From positions 1 through 27,587 of the forward strand of contig CAZMGT010000052.1 in NCBI GenBank assembly GCA_964565895.1: a stretch of 27,587 nt of DNA, read 5' to 3'. This document shows, one piece after another, positions 8,841 to 15,988 of the stretch. The notes beneath the pieces were generated by a model. The model saw only the letters and a list, made by a program, of their open reading frames with translations. It was not told the DNA's origin and did not search any database. Both the position numbers and the translations under genes were made by a program. Source of the DNA: CAZMGT01 sp964565895. GTDB lineage: Bacteria > Armatimonadota > Zipacnadia > UBA1398 > CAZMGT01. Each line of letters begins with the position of its first letter. Positions within the stretch are counted from its first letter, which is position 1.

Positions 8841-9725
8841 ATGAGCGAGGAGAGAGGGAGGAGCAGGATGAGCAGGCGCGAGATGCTGCGCGCCACGGGC
8901 AAGGTGCTCGCCGGAGCAGCGGCGGCAGCCGCTCTCGCGCCGGGGGCGAGCGAATGCCGCGCGCAGGAGGGCAAGGGGCGGATAAAGCAGTCGCTGTGCT
9001 GGTGGTGCTGGGCGCGAAAGCTTAAGCCGGAAAAGCTCATCGCCGAAGCAAAGGCCATCGGCTACGCGTCCATCGAAATGGCCCCCAGACAGCACTGGGA
9101 CGCCATTCGCGAGGCCGGCTTGGCCATTGCCATTGTCGGCGGACACGGCACCCTGACCAATGGGCTGAACAAGCGCGAAAACCACGCGCGCATCGCGGAC
9201 GAACTGCTTCAGAACATCGAGCTCGCCGTGCAGTATCAAATCCCCAGCCTAATTTCCGGCAACCGCCACGGGGCCTCGGACGAGGAGGGAATCGAGGTTT
9301 GCGCCGAAGGGTTGGCCCGCGTGGTTAAAGTTGCTGAGGAGAAGGGCGTTACCCTGTGCATGGAGCTGCTCAACAGCAAGGTCAACCACAAAGGCTATCA
9401 GTGCGACCACACGGACTGGGGCGTGAAGCTCGTCAAGCGCGTTAACTCGCCCGCGTTTAAGCTGCTCTACGACATCTATCACATGCAGATCATGGAGGGC
9501 GACCTCATCCGCACCATCCGCAACAACATCGAGCACATCGGCCACTTCCACACTGCGGGCAACCCCGGCCGGCACGATCTAGACGACCAGCAGGAGATCT
9601 ACTACCCCGCCGTGCTTCGGGCGATCGCCGACACCGGCTACCAAGGGTATGTTGGGCACGAGTTCACCCCCAAGGGCGACCCCATCGAGGCCATGCGCAC
9701 AACGTTTAAGCTGTGCGACGTTTAG
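8841..9725 (+). CDS. Tat-exported sugar-phosphate isomerase/hydroxypyruvate isomerase-like TIM-barrel protein
   Basis: A protein of 294 residues of the xylose-isomerase-like TIM-barrel (AP endonuclease 2) superfamily. A twin-arginine signal is plain: SRREML at 11-16, then an alanine-rich hydrophobic stretch to about residue 33. Likely metal ligands are Glu175 (CMELLNS), Asp211 and His214 (YDIYHMQ), His237 (HFHTAGNPGR) and Glu274 (GHEFTPKG). This is the order seen in hydroxypyruvate isomerase. The start has an excellent ribosome site, AAGGAGGG ending six bases before ATG. It is 76 bases after the MFS gene and probably in the same operon. Tat export implies folding with a cofactor or metal before transport. 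Isomerase or epimerase on a keto-acid or sugar is likely; the substrate is unassigned. Confidence 0.83.
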   Translation: MSEERGRSRMSRREMLRATGKVLAGAAAAAALAPGASECRAQEGKGRIKQSLCWWCWARKLKPEKLIAEAKAIGYASIEMAPRQHWDAIREAGLAIAIVGGHGTLTNGLNKRENHARIADELLQNIELAVQYQIPSLISGNRHGASDEEGIEVCAEGLARVVKVAEEKGVTLCMELLNSKVNHKGYQCDHTDWGVKLVKRVNSPAFKLLYDIYHMQIMEGDLIRTIRNNIEHIGHFHTAGNPGRHDLDDQQEIYYPAVLRAIADTGYQGYVGHEFTPKGDPIEAMRTTFKLCDV

Positions 9726-9748
9726 CCCGCGCGGGAGGGCGGCGCGGG
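9726..9748. terminator. GC hairpin between convergent genes
   Basis: CCCGCGC and GCGCGGG form a perfect 7-base-pair stem with a 9-base loop. It fills most of the 29-base gap between the stop of the TIM-barrel gene (9725) and the stop of the radical SAM gene (9755). There is no T tract on either side. Its position suggests a bidirectional transcript end. Confidence 0.45.
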
Positions 9749-9754
9749 GCAGGA

Positions 9755-10777
9755 TTACGTCCTCCGGGTGGGCTTGTAGCTGCGCACCGGGCAACGGGAA
9801 AGCGCGGGGCAGGCCCCGCAGTTGCGCGGGTGCGTAGCGCAGCCCACGCGCTGGGCATATGCGCCGGCGAGCTGCGCGCCCGGGCGCAGATAGGCCCTGT
9901 TCCGCTCGGAGAGCGTCGCCCCGGGGATGTCCGGGCGCCCGCTCCAGTGCACGTTGCGCAGGCCGCAGCGGCGGGCGGTCGCCAACGCCTCCTGCATTAG
10001 CGCCCTGCTTGCCCCGGGGTGGCTCTCCAGAACAAAGTTCGGCCGAAACGCGAGAAAGCACACGGGGAGACCTGGGTCGAGGTCCGCGAGAAACTGGCAG
10101 ATGCCCTCGATCTCCTCCTCGTTTATCCCGGGGACGACAAGTACGCGAAACTCCCACAGCTTCTCCCGCCGCTCGGCAACGCGCGCCGCGTTGCGCAGCA
10201 CGGGAGCCACCGGCGCGCCGGTCATCGCCCGGTGGACTTCGTCGCTCACCGCGCGGATGTCGAAGGTAATCGAGGTGGTAAACTCAAGCACGCGCTCCAG
10301 CGCGTCCGCGGTTAAAAAGCCGTTTGTGTCGTAGTTCACCTTTGCCTCGGGGTCGAGCTTGCGCGCGCAGCGGACGATCTCCTCGATATAGGGCAGGGAA
10401 GGGGTAGGGGAGCCGCCGGAGAAGAACAGCCTATCCGCGGCGATGAGCCGCCCGAACGTGGAGGCGACCGCTGCCACGGCCTCCGCGGCGAGCTCCGCGG
10501 GGTCGCAATAGCCGTCGATCGGCCCGCCATCGGGGTAGCAGGCGATGTCGTAGTTCTGGCAGTGCAGGCAGCGGAAGTTGCACCCGGCCATGAAAATGGT
10601 GTAGCTGCTCGGCGGGGCGGGATGGAGCGTGCGGCAGGCCACCTGGGGGAAAGCGACGCGGCAAACGCCCAGCTCGCCGGCCAGGCGGTTTACCCCGCAG
10701 CGCCACTCGCACAGCTCGCAGCGCTCGAGCTCCGCGGCCCACGGGGGAATTTCCTCTGGCCAGCCGCCTGTGCCCAT
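9755..10777 (-). CDS. Radical SAM protein of the PflX / pyruvate formate-lyase activase-like group
   Basis: A protein of 340 residues. The radical SAM motif is AGCNFRCLHCQNYD (Cys66, Cys70, Cys73), which binds the 4Fe-4S cluster used to cleave S-adenosylmethionine. The N-terminus holds a second Cys set at 20, 23, 27 and 39 in CELCEWRCGVNRLAGELGVC; CGVNR plus GELG is the mark of the PflX-type proteins (COG1313-like). A third Cys set lies near the C-terminus at 313, 320, 323 and 329. FSGGSPTPS is the glycine-rich SAM-binding segment. The ATG at 10777 follows GGAG. The function of this group is not established. It is the only activase-like protein in a window that also holds a glycyl radical enzyme at 23371, but the two are 13 kb apart and a link is only a guess. 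Confidence 0.8.
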   Translation of the reverse strand: MGTGGWPEEIPPWAAELERCELCEWRCGVNRLAGELGVCRVAFPQVACRTLHPAPPSSYTIFMAGCNFRCLHCQNYDIACYPDGGPIDGYCDPAELAAEAVAAVASTFGRLIAADRLFFSGGSPTPSLPYIEEIVRCARKLDPEAKVNYDTNGFLTADALERVLEFTTSITFDIRAVSDEVHRAMTGAPVAPVLRNAARVAERREKLWEFRVLVVPGINEEEIEGICQFLADLDPGLPVCFLAFRPNFVLESHPGASRALMQEALATARRCGLRNVHWSGRPDIPGATLSERNRAYLRPGAQLAGAYAQRVGCATHPRNCGACPALSRCPVRSYKPTRRT

Positions 10778-10877
10778 CGCCCGTCTCCGGCAATAGTTTT
10801 CTCCCGCGCCCGCTCGTTCCTTCTCCTGCGCCGTGGCGCGGGCGAGCAGTCTATCTCGCGGCCGAGGTGAGGAGCAG

Positions 10878-11333
10878 ATGGCTAAGCCCTATGTCCCTCC
10901 CCGGCGCAAGCCGAAAAGCGACGACGAGTATTTCGAAATCCTCACCCAAGGGGTGTTCTTCTGCGGGTTTAGCTGGGACCTGGTGCGCAAAAAATGGCCC
11001 GCATTTCGCCGCGCGTTCTTCGACTTTCAAATCCCCGCCGTGGCCAACTTCTCCAAGCTCGATATCGAGCGCCTGCTCGACGACCCGTCGATCATCCGCA
11101 ACCGACGGAAGATCGAGGCGACCATTCACAACGCCAAGGCGTTTATCGAGATCATTGACGAGTTCGGCTCGGTGCACAGCTATCTGCGCCACTTCAAACC
11201 CTGGCACTACGGCACGGTGGTTAAGGACATGATGCGCCGCTTTCGCCACGTGGGGCCTACGGCGTGCTTTTACTTCCTGTATAGCGTGGGGGAGAAAGTG
11301 CCCTCGTGGCAGGAGCGCAAGAAGCTCGACTGA
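10878..11333 (+). CDS. DNA-3-methyladenine glycosylase I (Tag)-like protein, reduced form
   Basis: A protein of 151 residues resembling the helix-hairpin-helix Tag family. FFCGFSWDLVRKKWPAFRRAF at 27-47 aligns with the Tag segment AGLSW..VLKKR..YR.AF (pattern from memory); SIIRNRRKIEATIHNA at 71-86 matches the IIR-R-KI-A-I-NA signature; HVGPTACFYFLYSVG at 124-138 matches the FVGTT-CYSFM region. It lacks the N-terminal Cys/His and C-terminal His-Cys zinc ligands of E. coli Tag, is about 35 residues shorter, and the position I align with Tag Glu38 is not acidic. GAGGTGAGGAGC precedes the ATG, deciding it over an earlier in-frame start. It is divergent from the radical SAM gene. Base-excision activity is doubtful; a Tag-related DNA-binding protein is an alternative. 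Confidence 0.7.
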   Translation: MAKPYVPPRRKPKSDDEYFEILTQGVFFCGFSWDLVRKKWPAFRRAFFDFQIPAVANFSKLDIERLLDDPSIIRNRRKIEATIHNAKAFIEIIDEFGSVHSYLRHFKPWHYGTVVKDMMRRFRHVGPTACFYFLYSVGEKVPSWQERKKLD

Positions 11334-11334
11334 G

Positions 11335-14124
11335 CTAGTGGCGTGGGGCGGCGCGCACGGCGTTTGCCCGGGCTAGCTCCTGCGCCGCCTGCTCCAGCAC
11401 CTGGCGCACGTGGGCGAGGTCAAACGGCTTGCGGATAACGGCAAGCGCTCCCGCCTGAAGCACCTCTTGCTCCATCTCCTGGTCGTCCTGGCCGGTAATC
11501 AGGATGACCGGGCAGGGGCGCTCCAGGCGCTTTGCCGCAGCGAGGATCTCCGTGCCGTTAACGTGCGGCATGAGCAGGTCGCTCACGACCACATCAACCT
11601 TTTGCTCGGCGAGGAGCTGCAGGGCTTCTGCGCCATCGGAGGCCGTGAGGACCTCATGCCCGAGCATGGTGAGGAAGTCGGTAAGCACATCGCGCAGGGC
11701 TTCCTCGTCGTCGGCGAGAAGGACGCGCAGCTTGGGCCCGCTCGGTTGCCCCTGCGCCAGGGTAAGGGCGTCGCCGGCTTCGGCCTCCTCGGCGTCGGCT
11801 GCGGCAACGGGGACATAAATGTGAAACGTCGTTCCCCGGCCTACTGCGCTCTCCACTTCGATCCGCCCCTGGTGCGCGGCGACGATGCTGCGCACGACAG
11901 AGAGCCCCAGGCCGGTGCCCCGCGGGCGGCCGCTGCCCTCCTGGGTTTTCGTTGTAAAGAACGGGTCGAAGATGCTCTTTAGGTGTTGCGGGGGGATGCC
12001 CACGCCCGTATCTCGCACGGAGACGCGGACAAACTCCGCCTCGTCGCCGTCCGACGGCGGAGCCACGGCAACCTCCACGGTAAGCCGTCCGCCGTTGGGC
12101 ATGGCATGCTCGGCGTTGATGATAAGGTTCAAAAACACCTGCTGCATCTGGCTGCGGTCGGCATAGACCGGTGGGGTATCCGGGGAATAGCTGCGCACCA
12201 CCTCGACGTGGGCGTTTTCCAGCTCACGGTGGGCGAGGCGCAACGCGGCCTCGACGCACTCCACAATGTTGCAGCGCTTGCGCTCCGGAGCTTCCGGTCG
12301 GGCAAAGCTGAGCAGGTTGCGCGCGATGTCCGCCCCACGGCGGCAGCCGTCGGCTACAGTGTCCAATACCTTGCGAATGGCCTCTTCGGTTCCCAGCGCC
12401 TGGGCAAGCTGGGCATAGCCCTGCATCCCGGCGAGCAGGTTGTTGAACTCATGCGCCACGCTTGCCGCGAGCTCGCCCACGGCGGCCAGGCGATCCGAGC
12501 GGCGGACCTCGCTGGCCAGCCGGTGGTTCTCGAGGGCCACGCCGAGAATATCGCCGATCGTCTGGAGCAGGGCGTGGTCCGGGGCGCGCAGAGCGGCGGC
12601 CTGGGGGCAGCCGATGTTGATCGCCCCGAGCACCCTGCTCCGGCCCTTGAGCGGGACGATGGCGAACGTGCGGATGTTGCGTGGCAGCCGCCCAGCAAGC
12701 TGGGGCGCCTCGCGCTGGACATCGTCCCAAAATTGCGCCGCGGGCTGGTCGCTGATCTCCAACCGGCCGTCGTCCTGCTTCTCAGAGGGGAGGTTAATCG
12801 CTTCCTCAAGCCCCCTGCTCACCGCGTTGCGAAACTCGCGCTGCTGATCGTCGTAAACGCTCACCGCGCCCACGGAGTCCGGGATAAGCTCAAGCACAGC
12901 GTCAAGCGCGCGGGTGAGCATTTCCGTCTCGTCGGTGGCCGAGGCCGCCGCGGTGGCCACCGCGGCTTGCACCCGCAGCTCTTGGTTATGGCGGCGGAGT
13001 TCGGCGATAAACGCCTCGCGCTCGGCGAGGTTGCGCACCACGCTGAGGATCGTCGTCTCGCCGTCGAACTCCACTTGCGAGGAGCTGAGCTCCACGGGTA
13101 TCCTCCGCCCGTCGTGGCCCAGGAAAACGGAGTAGAACACCGCCTGGCCGGTTTCCCGCACTTGCTGGAGCATCTGCTCCAGCTCCGCGCGGGCCTCGGG
13201 AGCGACGAAGTCCATCAGGGTCATCCTAAGCAGCGCGGGGCGGGAATAGCCGAGCATCGTGCACGCGCTGTGGTTTGCCGCGTGCAAATGGCCCTCTGAG
13301 CTGTGGAAAAACACGGCGTCGTTGGACAGTTCGAAAAGCATAAACGAGCGCTTTTCGGACTCCGACAGCCGCGTGCGTAGGTCGACGAAGCTGTGCAGCC
13401 TGTCTAGTACGCTGTCGCGCGCTTGGAGGACGGACACCGCGGGAGGGACGCGCGCGCAATATATGCCCACGGCAAGGCCCAGAATGAGGCACGAGCCGAC
13501 GGTAAGCGCCAACGCCGGCCAGAGAACGGAGAAGAAGTCTTCCGCGGCAACCGAAGCGCTGCCCACAAGCATTACCGCGCCGAGGGCCCCTGCGGCAACC
13601 AACGCCCCTGTAACCAGCACGGGTGAGGGGACGCCCCGGCCGTAGGACTCGAGGAAGCGATAGAGCATAATGAGCACGATAATGCTAAACACCGCGCCGA
13701 AGCTCGTGCCCAGGGTGAGCATGATGCTCCGGTGCGAGCCGAACATCGCCCACCCGGGGAGCAGCGGAGCGTTGGTCAACCGCGCCCCCAGGGACATCGT
13801 TGCCCGCAGCCCGCACACTACCGCGGCCGTCGCCGCGATAAGGAGCACGGCGAGCTGCGTCGCGGCCACACCCTCGTAGAGGTAAAGAAGCAATGCCCCG
13901 GCGAGGAGCGCGGCGATCGGCGCGGTTGCCAGGAGCACTCCCTGGTCTGGGGGCAACCCGCTGTTTTGCCAGGCGACAAGCATTAGGCGGCTGGTGAGGC
14001 TCATGAGGATGAGGAAAACGATTAGCGGGACAAGGCCCTGGCGGCGTGTCCAGAGGTAGGCGCCAACAAGGAGCAGCATTAACCCCAGGGAGAAGCCGCT
14101 GTGCAGGGCCACAATGCCGCACAT
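11335..14124 (-). CDS. Hybrid sensor histidine kinase with response-regulator receiver domain
   Basis: A membrane-bound phosphorelay protein of 929 residues. The ATG at 14124 has GGAG six bases upstream. Order of parts: about seven membrane segments (9-225); a PAS domain (about 260-370, with FELSNDAVFFHSSEGHLHAAN); a short helical linker; a GAF domain (about 400-545); a HisKA dimer helix with phosphoacceptor His558 in SVAHEFNNLLAG; an ATPase domain with Asn670 (NLIINAEHAM), RDTGVGIPP and RGTGLGLSVV; and a receiver with acidic pair Asp805-Asp806, phosphoacceptor Asp849 (VVSDLLMP), Thr877 and Lys899 (RKPF). No output DNA-binding domain is present, so a separate phosphotransfer protein or regulator is needed and none is in the window. 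Its stop is one base from that of the Tag-like gene. The signal sensed is unknown. Confidence 0.93.
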   Translation of the reverse strand: MCGIVALHSGFSLGLMLLLVGAYLWTRRQGLVPLIVFLILMSLTSRLMLVAWQNSGLPPDQGVLLATAPIAALLAGALLLYLYEGVAATQLAVLLIAATAAVVCGLRATMSLGARLTNAPLLPGWAMFGSHRSIMLTLGTSFGAVFSIIVLIMLYRFLESYGRGVPSPVLVTGALVAAGALGAVMLVGSASVAAEDFFSVLWPALALTVGSCLILGLAVGIYCARVPPAVSVLQARDSVLDRLHSFVDLRTRLSESEKRSFMLFELSNDAVFFHSSEGHLHAANHSACTMLGYSRPALLRMTLMDFVAPEARAELEQMLQQVRETGQAVFYSVFLGHDGRRIPVELSSSQVEFDGETTILSVVRNLAEREAFIAELRRHNQELRVQAAVATAAASATDETEMLTRALDAVLELIPDSVGAVSVYDDQQREFRNAVSRGLEEAINLPSEKQDDGRLEISDQPAAQFWDDVQREAPQLAGRLPRNIRTFAIVPLKGRSRVLGAINIGCPQAAALRAPDHALLQTIGDILGVALENHRLASEVRRSDRLAAVGELAASVAHEFNNLLAGMQGYAQLAQALGTEEAIRKVLDTVADGCRRGADIARNLLSFARPEAPERKRCNIVECVEAALRLAHRELENAHVEVVRSYSPDTPPVYADRSQMQQVFLNLIINAEHAMPNGGRLTVEVAVAPPSDGDEAEFVRVSVRDTGVGIPPQHLKSIFDPFFTTKTQEGSGRPRGTGLGLSVVRSIVAAHQGRIEVESAVGRGTTFHIYVPVAAADAEEAEAGDALTLAQGQPSGPKLRVLLADDEEALRDVLTDFLTMLGHEVLTASDGAEALQLLAEQKVDVVVSDLLMPHVNGTEILAAAKRLERPCPVILITGQDDQEMEQEVLQAGALAVIRKPFDLAHVRQVLEQAAQELARANAVRAAPRH

Positions 14125-14285
14125 CTCTCCAGCCCCCCGTCCTGGCCCGTATAACAACCCCTGTTCACATCACGCCCAAAACCGCTGCTCCGTTGCTTAA
14201 CACCAACCTGACAAGTGTACGTTCATTATGCTACACGGGCCCGCTGTTTCCTCCACATCAACGGTCAACGCTTTGGAAAAAGTTC

Positions 14286-14313
14286 GTAAACATCACGTAA
14301 ACATCATGTAACA
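14286..14313. repeat. Phased 11-base direct repeats, candidate response-regulator binding site
   Basis: GTAAACATCAC (14286-14296) is followed directly by GTAAACATCAT (14297-14307) and then GTAACA (14308-14313). The flanking 11-mers at 14275 and 14308 keep the GNAA core at the same phase. Direct repeats one helical turn apart are the usual layout of sites bound by OmpR/PhoB-family regulators. The block lies 162 bases upstream of the kinase start and 131 bases upstream of the isomerase start. Which gene it controls is not known. Confidence 0.45.
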
Positions 14314-14400
14314 ACTGCCGGGCCGCTCGTAGCGCGCTTAGGCAGCCATTCCTCCTCTTCGCCTGGCAACAGGTCATCGCATGTCAATCGTCGAACAACG

Positions 14401-14429
14401 TTTCGTGCACTTCTGACAACGGTGCGAAA
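14401..14429 (+). promoter_or_regulatory. Hairpin adjoining the isomerase ribosome-binding site
   Basis: TTTCGTGCAC at 14401-14410 can pair with GTGCGAAA at 14422-14429 (eight pairs with a two-base bulge) around an 11-base loop. The right arm runs into AAAGGTGGG, the probable ribosome site of the isomerase gene, leaving GGTGGG free. It could modulate translation or mRNA stability. The structure is modest and may be fortuitous. Confidence 0.3.
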
Positions 14430-14443
14430 GGTGGGACGCGATC

Positions 14444-15946
14444 ATGCGCTGCACCCCGATCGGCATCGCCATGCTTAACGACGAGCGCGAGCATGTGTGG
14501 AGCCAGAACAACCCGATGAACGAGCGCGTTGTCGCGCAGTGGGCGGAGCTCATCCGCAGCCGCCTGCGCAACATCGACGGGAGCGCGCCGGAGGTTGTCT
14601 GCGGGTCGAAGATCATCACCAGCGTGCGCCTTGCCCAAGAGGTGGGCGAGGAACTGGCCCGCGCCGGCTGCAAGCAAATTATCATGCTCTACAACGTGTG
14701 GAACTTCCCGTTCTTCGTCTGGCCGTTCATTCAGTCTGTGGGGCGGGACAAGCCCATCCTCTCCCTCTCTAACAACAACGGCGAGTTTCCCGGCAACGTC
14801 GGCTTGCTGGCTACCGACGGCGCCCTGCGCCAAGCGGGCGTGCGCACCCATCGCATCATCGGCGAGATCGACGACGAAAACACCGTAACCAAAGTGATTA
14901 ACTGGCTCCGCGCGAGCGAGGCCCTGACCACCATCCGCAACGAGGTCTACGGCATCTACGGCGGCCACTCCATGGGCATGGAGACCGGCTACTTCCACCT
15001 CGTGCCCACGATTAAGGCGTTCGGCACAACCTGCCGGCAGATCGACCAGCTTTGGCTCGTCGAGGCAATGAAGCAGGTAGACGAGGCCGAGGTGGAAAAA
15101 GGCTTCGCCTGGTTTACCGAGATGCTCGGCGAGCGCATCCTCTACGACGGCAAAATGCTCACCCCGGACACGCTTAAGACGCAAATTCGCCTCTACTGCG
15201 CCATGCGCGCGGTGAACGAGGAGAAGGGGTTTGACTTCTGCGGGCTAAAGGGCCAGCGCGAGCTGACCGAGCACGTCTGCCTCGGCGACGTGCCCGAGAT
15301 GCTCATGAACGACCCCTATGACTGGAACGGCCCGAAGGAGCCCACGGTGTGCGCCACGGAGGCCGACGCCTACGCCGCGGTTACCATGCAACTGCTCAAG
15401 TACATCACCGGCGGGCTCCCCGTGCTGTTCATGGACGTGCGCCTGTATCACCCGGACCTCGACCTGTGGGACTGGTGCAACTCGGGCAACCACGCCACGT
15501 GGTACGCCGCGCGCAGCGACGACCCGAGGGAGAACTACGCGAAGGTCACGTTCCACCCCGCGCTTGAGTTTTACTTTAAGGCGGGCGGGGCCTCGGTGGA
15601 GTTCGACGCCGCCCCGGGCGAGATGACATTCTGCCGCCTTGGCCTGTGGAACGACGAGCCGTATATGGTCATCGTTCGCGGCGAGGCGGTGGATCTGCCC
15701 CCCGAGGAGCGCAAGCGGCTTAACGCGATGACCAACCCCACCTGGCCCCACGTCCACGCCCGGCTGAAGTGCACGTTCGACGAGTTTGTCAGCGTCTTCC
15801 CTTGCAACCACGTGCTCGGCGTGGCCGGCGACGTCGTCCAGTCGCTCATTTACCTGTGCGAGATCGCCGGGATAACGCCGGTCGTCTTGGGCGAGGATCG
15901 CGAGCGGCGCATCGCGCCGGTGTGGGAGCGCGTGCGCAGCGGCTAG
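14444..15946 (+). CDS. L-fucose isomerase-family sugar isomerase
   Basis: A cytoplasmic protein of 500 residues of the L-fucose/L-arabinose isomerase family. These use a divalent metal to interconvert aldoses and ketoses, for example L-fucose to L-fuculose. Likely metal ligands by position are Glu306 (CATEADAYAA), Asp331 (LFMDVR) and His456 (FPCNHVLG); the Glu-Asp spacing of 25 is close to that of E. coli FucI. FCGLKGQRELTE near 265 and NSGNHATWYAA near 346 are further family-like segments. AAAGGTGGG precedes the ATG. It converges on the fuculose-phosphate aldolase gene with only 42 bases between the stops, which supports a deoxysugar role. Its exact sugar (fucose, rhamnose, arabinose or a methylated relative) is not proven. 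Confidence 0.82.
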   Translation: MRCTPIGIAMLNDEREHVWSQNNPMNERVVAQWAELIRSRLRNIDGSAPEVVCGSKIITSVRLAQEVGEELARAGCKQIIMLYNVWNFPFFVWPFIQSVGRDKPILSLSNNNGEFPGNVGLLATDGALRQAGVRTHRIIGEIDDENTVTKVINWLRASEALTTIRNEVYGIYGGHSMGMETGYFHLVPTIKAFGTTCRQIDQLWLVEAMKQVDEAEVEKGFAWFTEMLGERILYDGKMLTPDTLKTQIRLYCAMRAVNEEKGFDFCGLKGQRELTEHVCLGDVPEMLMNDPYDWNGPKEPTVCATEADAYAAVTMQLLKYITGGLPVLFMDVRLYHPDLDLWDWCNSGNHATWYAARSDDPRENYAKVTFHPALEFYFKAGGASVEFDAAPGEMTFCRLGLWNDEPYMVIVRGEAVDLPPEERKRLNAMTNPTWPHVHARLKCTFDEFVSVFPCNHVLGVAGDVVQSLIYLCEIAGITPVVLGEDRERRIAPVWERVRSG

Positions 15947-15966
15947 GGTGGGCGCGAGCGCGGGGA

Positions 15967-15981
15967 GCGGCTGCTTGCCGC
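15967..15981. terminator. Small GC hairpin in a convergent gap
   Basis: GCGGC, loop TGCTT, GCCGC, sitting in the 42-base space between the stop codons of the isomerase and aldolase genes. A five-pair stem without a T tract is weak evidence; the placement is the main argument for a bidirectional transcript end. Confidence 0.25.
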
Positions 15982-15988
15982 GGGTTGG

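Larger units (their letters stand above)
14125..14443. other. Divergent intergenic region upstream of the kinase and isomerase genes
   Basis: A 319-base gap with no convincing gene, clearly richer in A and T than its surroundings. It holds phased 11-base direct repeats (14286-14313), a dyad GTGTA-N12-TACAC at 14215-14236, and a hairpin next to the isomerase ribosome site (14401-14429). The word CATCA recurs several times between 14167 and 14306. No -35/-10 pair with good spacing was identified, although CATAAT is present on the minus strand near 14226. Confidence 0.55.

Noticed and set aside
11983..13299. 438-codon open frame antisense to the histidine kinase
   Set aside because: It mirrors the kinase's GAF and HisKA regions and shows no recognisable protein features.
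14356..14382. TGGCA with a downstream GC as a sigma-54 promoter
   Set aside because: The GG to GC spacing is two bases too long for a -24/-12 promoter.
14384..15184. Open frame antisense to the isomerase gene
   Set aside because: A shadow of a well-supported gene; no motif, and no ribosome site was found for it.
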